Assembly (NCBI GenBank): GCA_035079385.1
Contig: JAVHKY010000067.1
Location: forward strand, 496,001-560,000
Length of the DNA: 64,000 nucleotides
Reading direction: 5' to 3'
From: Aspidiotus rigidus
Lineage: Eukaryota > Arthropoda > Insecta > Hemiptera > Diaspididae
Shown: positions 43,700-55,467 of the stretch, piece by piece
Numbering within the stretch: position 1 is the stretch's first letter
Layout: every line of letters starts with the position of its first letter
Program-made: the position numbers and the translations under genes
The notes under the pieces: generated by a model
Seen by the model: only the letters and a program-made list of their open reading frames with translations
Told to the model about the DNA's origin: nothing
Databases searched by the model: none

Positions 43700-44876
43700 A
43701 CGTGAAAGACGAATACTCCGACGTGGAGTAAAACATACAAACCGCAGAAAAATATAAGACGACGAGCGCTTTCGGTTAAATAACCATCTTCAAGCCTGAA
43801 ATGAAAGCAACTGATGAACAAAAGAGAAGGACGAGGTATTAAGATCGTCCAAACGAGAAATCACGGTGCGAGTCATAAACCAGTTCGATCAGGCCATCTT
43901 CCGGAATGTACGAATTGAGTACAGTGATACCGTCAGTGTTGAGATGACGAATTATCTCTATATTCTCGAGGGCGATACGCTTACGGTAGGAATTCTCCTT
44001 ATGGAGGAGCTTTTCGGATCCCTCGCGGAAGCTGTGGCCACTGTGTATTAAGTGATCGGCGAGAGCTGACTCCCCTAAGTGTCCCTTCTTCCAAGACTTC
44101 AGGTGCTCAGCTACTCTAACTTTCATTTGGCGGCTGGTCTCACCAATATAAAAGCCTCCACAATCCTCACACTCCAACTTATACACACCACTCCTCTCAT
44201 GGACAGGTATGGGGTCCTTCAGCCTCACAAACAACCTCTTGACTGTGGTAGGGTTCGAAGCCAAACGGGCGAAGGTCCCGACCCAATTGCAGGGAGAACT
44301 TCCCCAGGAAAGGCAGACTGATCCAACGCAAACGGCGATCACGGATCGTGTCTCGGGGGAGGGAGGTGGTGGAATCCAGGAGGCTCCTCGTAACTTTCCT
44401 CCAAACCATCACTTCAACATCGACATTGACCCCATTCACTCTGGCCAGGTGTTTTATTGTGATTAACTCTTTCTTGAAGGCAGACTGACTGGCAGACTGA
44501 CTCAAAGGAATACGAGTCAGTCTGTGAACTAGGCTATAAAAAGCAGCCATCTTTTGAGCAACAGGATCGAACGAACCACTGTGGACTAAAACATCGGTCG
44601 TAGTATCTTTCCTGTAAATTCCAAACTTATGGATACCGTCTATTATAGAGATCGATAAATCCAAAAAGTTAATAGAAAATACCCCTATTTCCAACGTAAA
44701 TTTGATGGAAGGGTACCAGGAATTGAGATACCTGAGAAACTCACCAAGGAGATCTTGGTGACCAGTCCAGGTACCTAGAACGTCATCAACGTACCTGTGC
44801 CAATAATGAATATGATTAAGTAACACCTGGTTCGAGGAAAAGAGGTCAACTTCAAACTTAGACATGAAAATTTCGA
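43700..44876 (-). pseudogene. PLE-D, 3' part (RT palm to endonuclease and 3' UTR)
   Basis: From IFMSKFEVDLF through catalytic YVDD (HRYVDDVLGTW), thumb, then a frameshift near 44255 with loss of the RPAFYN segment, into the GIY-YIG domain (GVYKLECEDCGGFYIGETSR) and stop at 43839. A 12-bp tandem duplication (GCAGACTGACTG, repeated) lies near 44480. The 3' UTR has a hammerhead-like motif at 43762-43797 (GAAGATGGTTATTTAACC then GAAAGCGCTCGTC). Closely related to PLE-B. The 5' portion continues at 46793-47265 beyond a nested insertion. Confidence 0.82.
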
Positions 44877-45020
44877 GCTTCACGAATTCTTCGATCTTCT
44901 AAATACTTGCTGGTCCCCCAACTACTGTAAATTTGAAGGGAAATTTTTCGAGTTCCCTGACGAAGTAGGGATCCCTATTGGATCACCACTAGGCTCTCTC
45001 ATATCCGAAATTTTCATGTC
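44877..45020 (+). pseudogene. Inverted PLE-D/B RT segment
   Basis: On the plus strand this encodes HEFFDLLNTCWSPNYCKF then EFPDEVGIPIGSPLGSLISE, i.e. the region immediately upstream of the point where PLE-D breaks off, but in opposite orientation. It joins PLE-D head to head at 44877, like the junction at 36411. Confidence 0.8.
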
Positions 45021-46792
45021 TTGGTTCCGTTCTTCTTCTCTCGTCCAATCACCAGGCCGAATAATTCTTCGCTGTCAAATGTGATTACATTGTTCAAGAG
45101 GCAGGCTTTCTTCCTCTTGGCTTTTCCAATCTCCATTTGTTCCCAGAGTTTTCTTCTCTTTGTGCGATCCTCTACGTGTATGACTTCAAATATTCCCTCT
45201 CCATCGTGGTTTTCCTCGTTACAGTGTTTCCCAAACAGTGACTTGCCATCTTCTTTCTCCCTCGACGTTTTGTGCTCCTTTCTCTTGATCTCAAACTTTC
45301 TCCCAGTCTCACCGATTCGCACTGTTCACAACTGAGCTTGTACACTCCGCTCAAGCTTTCCTTGTCCTTTTGTTCCGTCTGGTCATTGCTGATTCTCTTC
45401 ACCATGGGTTGGTTATTCTGGATACCCACATTCACATCGTAGCCATTGAACGCCTTTATCACCTTGTTTGTGTACTTTCCTATATATGGTATCGATCCGG
45501 AGTACTTTCTCACTATGCTATCATGGGTTCCTTTCTTTGTTTCCATTTTCCCAGAGACTCCCTCCACCACACATCTGCGGTAGCCATTGGCTTCTGCGAT
45601 CTGCTTTACTATCTCGATATCTTTCCTCTTCTCTTCGTTGTTCTTAAGGATAGAAATTGTCCGATAGCAGTAGTTCTGGATTGCCGCTAACTTGTGCCTG
45701 GGGTGGATGGCAGGAGTCATTTGGGACGATGGTGTCAGTCTGCGTCGGCTTCCTGTAGATTTTGTATTCTATGCTATTGTTCTTCATTGTGAGTGTAAGG
45801 TTCAAATAGTTGATGGTCTCATTGCCTTTTTCCACTGTGAATTTGATGCTCTCATTCATCGCGTTCATTTCTGAAAGGAATAGATCCACCTGTCTATCAG
45901 TGCCTGACCACACAATTAGGATATCATCTACATATCTGGCCCAGCGTTTTATCGAGTTTCTAAACTTGCTGCCCTTCAATATCTTGTTTTCCATATCATT
46001 CATGAATATCTCCGCCAGTATTGGTGACAACGGTGATGCCATCGCAAGTCCCCTTTCCTGACTGTAGAACCTGTTATTGAAGCGGCAGTAGTTTTGGCTC
46101 AAGATCTCATTCACTATGTTGGCGTACTTCGACCCATCGGGGTTCCCATGGTATCTGTTGTTTTTGAGCAGGGTGAGAAGTTCCTCCTTCGGTATGGTAC
46201 CAAACATATTAGTCACATCAAAGGATATCAGCTTGTCGTTACTCCTGATTTCGAACTTGTCCATTTGCTCAATCAGCTCTCCGACTTCGTCTGGGTGCAA
46301 ACTGGTAGTTTTGTTTCAGGAGTGGCTACGATCTTTGCTATCTTGTAGCATGGTGATTGAATGCTGTTGACCAGGGGTCTCATCGGACGGTTCGCTTCGT
46401 GGAGTTTTACAAGCCCCTTGAGTTTTGGTGCAACCGGGTTCATCTCAAGCGTCCTTCCATTGCCGGGTACATTGTTCCGTTTTAACACAGCTTTCAGGTC
46501 ATCTTGGTATTTCCGTGTTGGGTCCCTTGCCAGCTCTTGGTATCCATTAACTGCGATGTATGACTCCACTTTTTGGGTGTAGTCCTCCTTCTCCATTACC
46601 ACTACCGTGCTGCCCTTGTCCGCCTTTGTCAAAATCAGGTTGTTCTGTCGGATCTTCTTTTGTAAATTTGTGACCTTCCTCTGCATTACTTGCGTTCTGT
46701 CATAGGTGCGGCACATATTCTCTTTGATGTCCAACAGCACTTTCCCTATTTTGGTCCGGGCTTCTGGTCTCACGTCGTGTTCCAATAGGGAT
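45021..46792 (-). pseudogene. PLE-E, a distinct Penelope-like family, nested in PLE-D
   Basis: Minus strand, in several frames. Fingers with LTKADKGSTVVVMEKEDY and KLKGLVKLHEANRPMRPL; motif A SFDVTNMFGTIPKEE; motif B GLAMASPLSPILAEIFM; catalytic YVDD in RWARYVDDILIVW; then thumb; then GVYKLSCEQCES and RIGETGRKFEIKRKEHK of a GIY-YIG domain. Frameshifts near 46290, 45690 and 45320. It is only distantly similar to PLE-A/B/D. It interrupts PLE-D within the motif B region. Confidence 0.8.
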
Positions 46793-47265
46793 CCCTCTTT
46801 CATCAGGGAGCTCGAAAAATTTCCCTTCGAATTTACAATAATTAGGGGACCAGCAGGTATTCAAGAGATCGACAAATTTTTCAAGTTCATTGTGAGGAAT
46901 GTTGGCCTTTACAAGTAGCTCACCATACACGGGATAGTAGAAGCCTTAGGAATATTCGAGATGGTCGTGCCCGGGTAAGCCTACACCCTTCAGAACATCA
47001 GTCAAAAAGGCCGAGTTCGAGACCAAATGAGGAGATTCAAAATCAATGCAATGTTTACACCAACGGTCCAGGAATTTAGCAAGGAGGTATGTAGGAAAGT
47101 AAATGAATGAGACCACGGGTCGCATCGGGGTATTATTCTTACGCACTTTAGGTAAGGGGGTGTGGGGTTAGGATCAAGGAGGGCTTTTTTCATAGCTGGA
47201 GTTTTTATAATAGCATCAAACTTGTTGATGACACTCCCAACTTCTTTAACATGGTCACAAGTTTA
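46793..47265 (-). pseudogene. PLE-D, 5' part (RT fingers to motif B)
   Basis: Minus strand: KKALLDPNPTPP, NNTPMRPVVSF, ELLVKANIPHNELEKFVDLL, then CWSPNYCKFEGKFFELPDE and GIPIG, where it is cut by PLE-E. Several frameshifts; the catalytic motif A region is damaged. It corresponds to the part missing from the 43700-44876 segment apart from a few residues. Confidence 0.75.
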
Positions 47266-47460
47266 AATTTAAACGTGGATACATATTTAAGTATGTTAAA
47301 ATCAAAAAATTGACACTGTATACACCTTTTTACCGACTTTTCTAACTAGAAAAGTGAGGTATTACACCCGTAGCAAGGTCAACAGGGGGAGTGGGTGATG
47401 AACTTTCTCGACGTTTTAGGGGTCCTAGATCACAACTAGCATAAAAAAAATTCCAGGTTT

Positions 47461-47463
<3 letters not shown>

Positions 47464-47510
<47 letters not shown>
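47464..47510. repeat. (TA)n microsatellite
   Basis: About 23 uninterrupted TA dinucleotides. Confidence 0.95.
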
Positions 47511-47513
<3 letters not shown>

Positions 47514-47727
47514 AGAATGCACGCATTCTTTTCGTCTTCCACTACTCGCAGGTTTCTTTCTGCATGCAGACTTTATTAGGTATTTCGACAGTTATCTGGT
47601 TATCTTCCGAGAGCAGTCAGCTGACCTGCATTTCCTACGGGACTCTCGACTTTTTGTTTCGATTCAGTGTTTACACTGCATCGACATGATTTGTTAAGAT
47701 TTCACGATCTTACATATATATATAAGA

Positions 47728-48065
47728 TTTTTTTGTCCGCGGAACTCCTCTGAAACTACCCGATGGATTTTTTTGTAACTTGGCCATATTGTAGTAGTAT
47801 ATCTGAAGATGTGCACCTGCAATTTTTTTGAAAATCGGATGAGTAGTTCTCGAGAAATTTTCAATTTGTTGAGAAATTTTGCAGTATTTCGAGTACCTTT
47901 TTGTCCGCGGAACTCCTCCGAAACTACCCGATGGATTTTTTTGTAACTCGGCCATATTGTAGTATTATATTTGAAGATGTGCACCTGCATTTTTTTTGAG
48001 GATCGGATGAGTAGTTCTCGAGAAATTTTTACTTTTGTTGAAAATTTTTCACTATTACGAGTAGC
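47728..48065 (+). repeat. About 172-bp tandem repeat, two copies
   Basis: TTTTTGTCCGCGGAACTCCT through GGATGAGTAGTTCTCGAGAA, repeated from about 47900. A related flank TTTCTAACTAGAAAAGTGAG occurs at 47338 and 49202. Confidence 0.8.
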
Positions 48066-48412
48066 TTCTTACGAATAGCTGCGAGTAGCTGCTTACGTTA
48101 GGAGAAGCGGATTTTCCTATCCGTTTACCACTTTCGTTATCAGTACGTGTATTGTGAAGAACCTTTCATCATTCGACAGGTTCATTCTTCGTTCGTTCTT
48201 TACCAAGGGTTCATTGGATTTTATTTCTGATGAAACCTTTTCGTTCAAATTTAGTACACTTGTATCTCGCTTCCCACAGCCCCTAGAGCGTTGAATTTTG
48301 TTTTGTCAAATTTTATTTGTTTTGTTAAATTTATTTTTGAACGGATAGTGGCAATGGCGAGTTGTTCATTTTTCTAGCTATTTTTCATTATTATTAGTCA
48401 TACTCGATAGTT

Positions 48413-48905
48413 TTTTTTTTTTTTTTTTTTTAATTATTATTTTACGAGCATTATAAACTGGACGAGGGTTATTTGCTCGGCGTTACAATCTTATTTTAGA
48501 ACATTACTTAAATTAGGTTAAATTAGGTACGTATTGGTGGAGGTGAGTGGCGATCGAACGGAATTTGTTGGTGAATTATATGAAGTTGTGGAATTGAGTG
48601 GTGCGTAAATAAGTTAGGGTTGAGTCGATGGTTTCGGAGTTGTTGTTTAGTGCTGCATTGATATTGGAAGATATATTTAGGGAGGTTCGAGTGGGTTGCA
48701 GGACGGGGCATGAGAAAATAAAATGATCAACTGATAAATTTTCTTGGAGACAGTGAGGGCATGATGGAGGAGCGAGATTAGTGAGAAGATAAGTATGAGT
48801 AAGACGAGTGTGGCCTATTCGCAGCCGAGCTAAAATGACCTCCTCTTGCCTTGAATTTCGTTGGGATGAGGACCAAAATGTGGGTTCACGTTTTATTTTT
48901 CTTAA
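48413..48905 (-). pseudogene. RNase H-type LINE, 3' end
   Basis: Minus strand: ARLRIGHTRLTHTYLLTN then PPSCPHCLQENLSVDHFIFS and CPVLQPTR. This is the C-terminal region that follows RNase H in I/Jockey-type LINEs (RLRIGHT-x-x-T-H, then C-x-x-C, H and C of a zinc-binding motif). It then enters a 3' UTR that ends in TGCTCGTAAAATAA and a poly(A) tail (poly-T at 48413-48432 on the plus strand). It is heavily 5' truncated. The pieces at 157 and 1650 share its 3' end. Confidence 0.75.
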
Positions 48906-49974
48906 TTTGTTATTCGACTGATTTCAGTGAAAACCTTGAGTTTGAATGATTAAGTACAATTTTTTAATCTTCATCAAGTGTGCTGATGCGAGACTATACC
49001 TGGGTGATTTCACTCTTAATTAATAATTGATTTATTTGTCATTTTTTCATGTATGGGTACATAATTAATAGTGGTTCATAGTTGATTTGAGGTGTCAAAA
49101 GAGATGGAAAGATTATTTTCAATTTGGACTGGCTTTTTTGAGTGAGATTTGAGATTAGACTAACGAGTAAACCGGGCTTGGGTGCTATATATTTTTACCG
49201 AATTTTCTAGCTAGAAAAGTGAGGTATTTTGTTAATACGTTTGGAATGGTTGAAGCGTGAGGGAAGGAATGAGGGGTTGACTATTGGGTGATTGGTTGCT
49301 TCTTTCGTTTCGACATCGATTTTTTTAGTTTTTCGGGATCTCGTTGTAGCTGGATTCCCAGATGAAGAATTTTGGGGTGGAGTGTGCATAGAAAATGGTG
49401 ATATGATAGCGTGAAGGCAATTTATGAGTGCACGAGAGGAATAGCAGCTCGAGATAGCTTTAAGAGATGCCAGAAATCGGAAGTGATAAAGAATTGAACC
49501 ACTCATCCTAATATACAGTATACTAGACTAATAATATGCTAAGAATAAGGTATGGGAAAAAATGATTGTAGAGCTCTTTTTTATTAGAAATAACTGTTAT
49601 AGCCTCGTAGCAGTTTGGACAGGGGGAGGGGGAGTGGTTTTTCTGGAGACGTTTTGTAGGTTTTAGATGACTCTTAGCCTAAATTATAACAAAATTCAGG
49701 TTTCCTTATTGGATTATAGGTATCTTCACTCTGTTATCTGTTGATGTGACATCGTAGTGATAGAATTTATAAACTGAGTTTTATTGTTTATTCTACAAAT
49801 GTTAGACATGATTGACAGGTCATTGGTATTTAATTTAAAGAGAGGGAGTGACTCTCTCAATGTTTCTTGCATTGTGGGAAGAAAAGTCGTGTACTACTCA
49901 CGCGACTGCGTGAGTGTTTTTAGGATTCATTCTCGCGTCATTATCAGGCGAAGAAATTAAACGATTAACTCTGC
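48906..49974. other. Intron sequence, nothing recognised
   Basis: Includes the TTTTCTAGCTAGAAAAGTGAG repeat shared with 47331 and AT-rich unique DNA. Confidence 0.3.
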
Positions 49975-50163
49975 TTAGGGAAACTGAAGTTCTCACTCTC
50001 TTTAGCACCACATTGCTGGAGCACTTATTGGACCTTAGAAGCATAGTCGGATTTCTCCATCACCACAACAGCATTGCCCTTGTCAGCCTTAGTGACGACT
50101 AAATCCGCCTCGTTAATCTTCCTCTTTAAACCTTGGATCACTCCTCCCAATTCGTCACTCATA
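49975..50163 (-). pseudogene. PLE-F, RT fingers fragment
   Basis: Minus strand: MSDELGGVIQGLKRKINEAD then LVVTKADKGNAVVVMEKSDY and QCGAKESENFSFPK. It matches the fingers region of PLE-B with one in-frame stop. Only about 190 bp survive. Confidence 0.75.
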
Positions 50164-50173
50164 TCTACTATAG

Positions 50174-50360
50174 CAGTGGTTTTCAACCTTTTTGAGATGG
50201 CGGCACATTTCAGATGATGAAAATTTTTCGCGGCACACCAATTAAAAATATATTATAGGTATTTAAAAATTTTTGAAATGTATGAAAAATATGTCTTCAA
50301 AAACTACATACAAGATTAAAAATCTCCTGATGCGAGGTTTGCGCTTGTGATATTTCACAT
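50174..50360 (+). mobile_element. hAT-type terminus
   Basis: CAGTGGTTTTCAACCTTTTT followed by GCGGCACA and GCGGCACACC resembles the CAGTGGTTCTCAACC-type left end of hAT elements. I did not find the matching right end, so this is a partial copy. Confidence 0.5.
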
Positions 50361-50519
50361 ATTTCGTCAATATTGGGGCTGATTTTCGACAAACAAATGT
50401 TCATTTCTGGTTCAAAAGATACAGAAGTTGCTCCGACGTCTTACTTTTATTTAATTTATTTATTTAATGCTGTTTATTTGTTTTGGGGGGGTGCCGTCAA
50501 CAGCCTTAAAGCCAATTAC

Positions 50520-50725
50520 CGCCGACACCACCCCCACAAATATTATGTTCAGGGTTTCTTTCCGGAGAGGGTAACTCTTGGGTGTGACGTGAACTCGCAA
50601 ATTTTGGAATCAGGGACTAGGATTCAGAAAAGATCTCCTGGTCCGAGTGGCAAATCAAACCCGCGACCTCTCGTTTTCATAACGAGTGCGATAAGCATTA
50701 CCATACCCTTATCTGGCCTTAAGAT
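50520..50725 (-). mobile_element. tRNA-derived SINE, probable
   Basis: On the minus strand 50722-50640 reads like a tRNA: a GGTATGGTAA box-A-like stretch, an anticodon-like stem CTCGT/ACGAG, and GGGTTTGATTTGCC as box B. A non-tRNA body follows downstream. A decayed tRNA gene is the alternative, but the acceptor stem is absent. Confidence 0.5.
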
Positions 50726-50729
50726 TAGA

Positions 50730-52424
50730 TAGTCATATTTCACCTTCAGGTTCCAGGGTATAAAGACCACAGTACATTAGGCTATTGCAAATGCATACGG
50801 AAAAAGCCGCGGGGAAGGAGGAGGAGATTCTTGGAATGAAATCGACCAGCTAGTATAAGCGTTCTAAGAGCCGGTTTAGGTGAATTGCCCCGCATACAGG
50901 AAACTCGTACGCGAGTTCTTCTTGATCAAAAAATTTTCTAAAGAACAGTTATCCAAACCTGGTAGAGAAAGTTCACCTTCATCTTTTTCTTTTTTTGTCT
51001 AATTTTCCCGGACGAAATAGATGGCGGCGGAAAAGAAAATGAATAAAAAAATAAGAATACAAAAAAGGCAAGGTCTCCGTTAAGAAGAGTGGAGGGTATG
51101 TCCCGTATACTTTCCCGTAAACAAAAACTACGAATTCCACCTTCTCTCAATCTTCCCTGGAGGAATTTTTAATTGCAACAAATTCGTATTCGAACCTTCC
51201 GCTGAATTATATTCACGTGAGCCAAGAAAACGCTGCAAGACACGATTCATCCTCATTACGACGTTAAAACATAATTTTTATTTCATTTGCCACGCTATCC
51301 ACCTCAGACTCGACTTTCTTTCAAACGCAATCTTCCAAAGTAAGCTTTCACGTTAATTAAAAAAATCAAATCGGACGAAGATAGAAAGTCGTCGCGTGAA
51401 AAGAAAAAAACGATCGTGCTCAACAAGAAGCGCTAGCAGACATGACTCAGCATCTCAACCGCAAAGGGTATGGAGCAATTTTACATTAAACTCACCCATC
51501 AAAATTATGAAAATTACAAATTTTATCCTTTGAAGACTTCACCGCTCTCTTCGTTCTCTTCTAAATGGTGTGCTCAAGTGCGGGAAGTAAAACAAATTGA
51601 AAAAAAAATTCTCCTCTCGTGAAAATTTAGTTTCCGTAGTTTTTATTATTGTGCGAGAATTCTCGCTAACAATAGATACGTCCTATTGTAATTTTCAAAT
51701 ATGAGAGAACTCGTCTTCCATCGCATGCATATTGACAGTCGGTCAAGTAGCCGAGGCGAGCCGTATTTTATTTACAGAAGAGTATCCATCGTGCTCGATA
51801 ACCTAAGGTAAACGAAAGCATAGGGTTATCTGTTACCAGGAATGGGGTATACAATAATAGAAAGACACGGAAATCATATTACTTTGTCGTTCTTTCTGTA
51901 AAATGTACTCGTCTCTCTCATCTTCGTTAATGATAGACTCCTTTTAAGCGTACCTAACGTAAAATCAGGTTACAAGTATATTCCACTGTCGTTCTCGTAA
52001 TCATTTTCCTCTGAATACAATCTCGTTGCCTTTCTTCTCATGTATTGCATTCACCATAGCACACATATATCCGTTTGCTCCGTCACTGCGATAGGATATT
52101 TCTCAACTCTTATTGTGACAAGTGTTAACTTAAATAATTACACGAACGCGATATCTCCAAACAATATTCCTCTTTACTTTATGCTCGCTTTCTCATACTT
52201 TGGCGAGGATTAATCGAGTTTTTGTGAGAACGTAAAGCCGGCATTGGCATTTCCTTTTTTTGAAGTAGCTTAATTTTTGGCTGGGATTCCTGCCTACTGT
52301 TTGAAGTAATTCTTTCCGGGTTAGTAGGTATATCGTCCAAATTGCAGGGATTCCGTGCTCAAGAAGCCCCTCCCTTACAGCAGTAAATTTTTTCCCTTGG
52401 TGGAACAACGGGACCGCAAAATTT
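50730..52424. other. Intron sequence, nothing recognised
   Basis: Mostly unique-looking DNA of higher complexity than its neighbours. No exon with matching phase or domain could be supported on either strand. Confidence 0.3.
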
Positions 52425-52887
52425 TTCATATTTAAGTTGATAAAAATTATCATTTCTAATAGGTAATATTTTATTTTAATATAAAATGAATAATAATGTA
52501 TCATTAAAATTGTAATAATAAAAATTATACTTGAAATTTGAATTAATAAAATTATTATTAAAATTTAATAATTGAATTTTTAAATAAGAAAATATTATTA
52601 ATATTGTTATAAAAATGATTATTATTCTTAGAGAAATAATCATTAAATTGGAAGAATTCTCTATAATAATAATTAATAGGTTTATTTTTATAATTATTAA
52701 TAATTAAATGATGCACAAAATCATTAATTATATTTTAATTGAATTTTAATAATATTTTTTTTGTCATAATAATTTGAATATTCAAAATTAAATTAGTTGT
52801 CAATTTAAAATTATTAATACTTAATTATTAATATTTTAATAGAATATTTTATTTTGATAAATTTAATTAATTATTATAATATTATCG
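52425..52887. pseudogene. Mitochondrial-like AT-rich insertion, gene not assigned
   Basis: Extremely AT-rich DNA continuous, apart from the MITE at 52888-53326, with the nad5-derived segment. Read on the minus strand with the invertebrate mitochondrial code it gives a hydrophobic Met/Leu/Ile stretch, which could come from a NADH dehydrogenase subunit; I do not assign it. Confidence 0.4.
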
Positions 52888-53326
52888 TTGAGCCCTTCTA
52901 GAAGGGTGTAACTCGACTTCCGCCCTTTTTGAATAGATTGCAGAATTGGGTCCTTCACTCTCCCCTTCATCTAAACACAAAGTGTGTTGTGTAAAATTGC
53001 GTTAGGATTAACGTCACAATATAACTTGTTTTTATTAATATGACTTGTTTTCTCGAGTATCTTGCTTTTTCCAAATGGTTTAACTATGGGTTCTTCAAGA
53101 AGGGCGTAAATGGTGTTTCGCGGGAAACAGTGTTCTGTTTTTAAATTACGCTCTTTGGACGGGTAATAGGTGAGGATTGGAAGATGATGGATGCCACCTG
53201 TGCACTGACCACACTTTGTCCCATTCTGATTTCTCTACGCTTTGTACCAGCGTTCCAAACTTTAAAATTGGTGTTTCTCTTGTATTTTCGACTTACGCCC
53301 TTCTTGAAAAGAAGGGCTTGGCTCAA
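52888..53326. mobile_element. MITE with TTGAGCC termini, copy 1
   Basis: Starts TTGAGCCCTTCTAGAAGGGT and ends GAAGGGCTTGGCTCAA. The ends are inverted repeats sharing TTGAGCC and AGAAGGG-GTAA-TCGA. About 439 bp, non-coding. A second copy in reverse orientation is at 57120-57660. Both copies lie at mitochondrial-like DNA. Confidence 0.72.
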
Positions 53327-53436
53327 TTATATTTATTTAAATAATAATTATTATTACTATTCATATTTAATTATTATTACTTGTTTTTACAATAATTATC
53401 TTAATTTCTAAATTAAATTTTATAATAATAATTTTT

Positions 53437-53915
53437 TGTTGAGATTTATTAGGTTTAATATCTTTTTTATTAATATTATTTATTATAATAATCATATCAT
53501 TATAAAAATAAGAATTTTAGTTATATTATGTAATCGATTAGGAGATATTTTGATTTTAATAGTAATTTTTTATTTCTTTATTTATTCCAAAAACAATCTA
53601 ATATTAAATTTTAATATTAATTATTTATTTATATTTTATTTTTTTATAAAAAGATCTCAATTTCCTTTAAATTTATGATTAACTAAAGCAATAATTGCCC
53701 CTTTACCTATTTCTTCTTTAGGCCATTCATCAACTTTAGTCACTGTTGGAGTGTATTTTATTTTTCGATGTTTAAATTATTTAAATTTAAAATGAATTGA
53801 ATATTATTTAATAGATAGAATATTTTATTATATAATGTTAATATTATTTATTTTTGATATAAAAAAATTAATAGCCTTATCAACAATAAATAATTTAAGA
53901 TTAATAATTTTTTAA
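53437..53915 (+). pseudogene. nad5: Nuclear mitochondrial copy (NUMT) of nad5, partial
   Basis: With TGA read as Trp and ATA as Met, the plus strand gives WDLLGLMSF, then LCNRLGDILILIVIFYFF, then QFPLNLWLTKAIIAPLPI, SSLGHSSTLVTVGVYFIF and KKLMALSTMNNLRL. These match the conserved core of NADH dehydrogenase subunit 5 in order ([49 protein letters not shown]). The segment between LLGLMSF and LCNRLGD is shortened and has stops. In the nucleus it cannot be expressed. Confidence 0.88.
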
Positions 53916-53939
53916 ATTAATTATTTCATATATTTATAT

Positions 53940-54061
53940 ATGGACGCTTTTAAGCCAAACCCAACCAAGCGACAATGATAAGAACAAGAACAAAGTATTT
54001 CTGGTTCATGTACGTACCAGAATGATTGTCGCTTGATTGGGTTTGGCTTAAAAGCGTCCAT
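53940..54061. mobile_element. 122-bp hairpin element
   Basis: 37-bp arms (53940-53976 against 54025-54061, one mismatch) starting ATGGACGCTTTTAAGCC, around a 48-bp loop. The flanks are TATA on both sides, compatible with TA or TATA duplication. It lies at the end of the nad5 NUMT. Confidence 0.7.
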
Positions 54062-54279
54062 ATTTAGATATATTATTATTCTTTATGTTTCTTTCCAACG
54101 GGATTTGAACCTGGGGTTTGGCAGAATGGTTTTGGCAACATACTGGGAAAGAACTAAAATTTCTAGGTTTTTTATTGTTCCTTGATCTTCCATCCCTTCT
54201 ATTAGAGTCTCTCTGAACGTCCGCGCTCGTGATTGAATTACTTTAACAATGTCGAGTGACGAGGCCACAAAGTCGTTAG
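54062..54279. other. Spacer, unrecognised
   Basis: A 61-codon open frame on the minus strand (54083-54268) has no domain I recognise. Confidence 0.3.
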
Positions 54280-55030
54280 TTTCTTAACGTAGTTTTTGGA
54301 CGTTGAAAAAGTAGCAAGTTTTTGGACTTTCAAAACCTAGAAAGTTTCTGGACACCATTTGGAAGTGCAAAAAGTGTGCCATTTCTGGACGTTCAAAAGC
54401 TGTAAGTTTCTGGATGTCCGAAAAGTAGGTATTGTATACGTCCAAAAAGTAGTAAGTTCCTGGACTTTAAAAGCTTGTAAGTTTTTGGATGCGCAAAAAG
54501 TTTAGTTTCTTGATGTCAAAAAGCTAATAAGTTTTTGGACGTCCAAAAAGTATTTTGTATGTCGTCTCTGGACTTCCACAAGCTTAGTTTCTTGGTGTCC
54601 AAAAAGTAGTAAGTTTCTAGACGTCTAAAAGCTGACAAGCTTTTGTACTTCCAAAAAGTATATTGTCTCTGGATGTCTAAAAAGTAGGTATTCTACATGT
54701 CCAAAACGTAGTAAATTTCTGGACTCTAAAAGCTTGTAAGTTTTTGGATGCGCAAAAAGTTTAGTTTCTTGATATCCAAAAGCTAATAAGTTTTTGGAAC
54801 GTCCAAAAAGTATGTCGTCTCTGGACTTTCACAAGCTTAGTTTCTTGGTTTTTGGGTAGTAAGTTTCTAGACATCTAAGAGCTGAAAAGTTTTTGTATTT
54901 CCAAGAAGTTTATAGTTTTTGGATGATCAAAAAATATCTAGTTTTCGAAGTTCCAAAAAGTATGTAGTCTCTGGATGTTTAAGAAATACTTACTTAGTTT
55001 CTGGTCAGTTAGGAGGTATGGAGTTTCTGG
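54280..55030. repeat. Degenerate minisatellite, about 35-45-bp units
   Basis: Repeated AGTTTCTGGACGTCCAAAAA-type units with variable spacing, about twenty copies. Confidence 0.8.
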
Positions 55031-55467
55031 TCGTCCAAAGTTTCTTTAATATAAGACTAGCAGAAGGTTAGCGCGAAAGCAGTATACCGCATGAAACGAG
55101 GGCGAGGGGAGCACTCGTGGTTTTACAAATCAGAGAGTGGAGGAGTAGGCAAAGACATGAAAGATCTTGAAGCCGAACAAATTGTAGCCATAGAATGGAA
55201 GGGGTGATCGTCTTCACCCTTTGCTCAGTCGCCACGGCTCAGCTTCCTGGGAAGGGGATGACACTACCGAAAGGTACAGAGCGGTTCGCGCCGTGTCGCG
55301 GAGAAGGTATGCAAACAAGTCAAGATTAGAAAAGGAGTTAGAATCAATTTCGATTCGTTTATGTCTGTTGAATAGTGTTGGCGAACGAAAACCGAGTCAA
55401 TATTGCGTTGTATCTCTTTTTTATTCGATTCTTTGAAGAAATAAATGCATGCACTTTGTGCACTTAC
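55031..55467. other. Intron sequence next to exon donor
   Basis: No gene recognised. A GC-richer stretch (55080-55300) has short open frames without domains. Confidence 0.3.

Noticed and set aside
54090..54160. tRNA-like sequence on the minus strand (TTCAAAT loop, TCTTTCC/GGAAAGA pairing)
   Set aside because: The T-stem does not pair and no D or anticodon arm can be drawn; chance resemblance.
55221..55436. Open frame in the GC-richer stretch near the exon
   Set aside because: No domain, and it runs opposite to the supported exon; kept as spacer.
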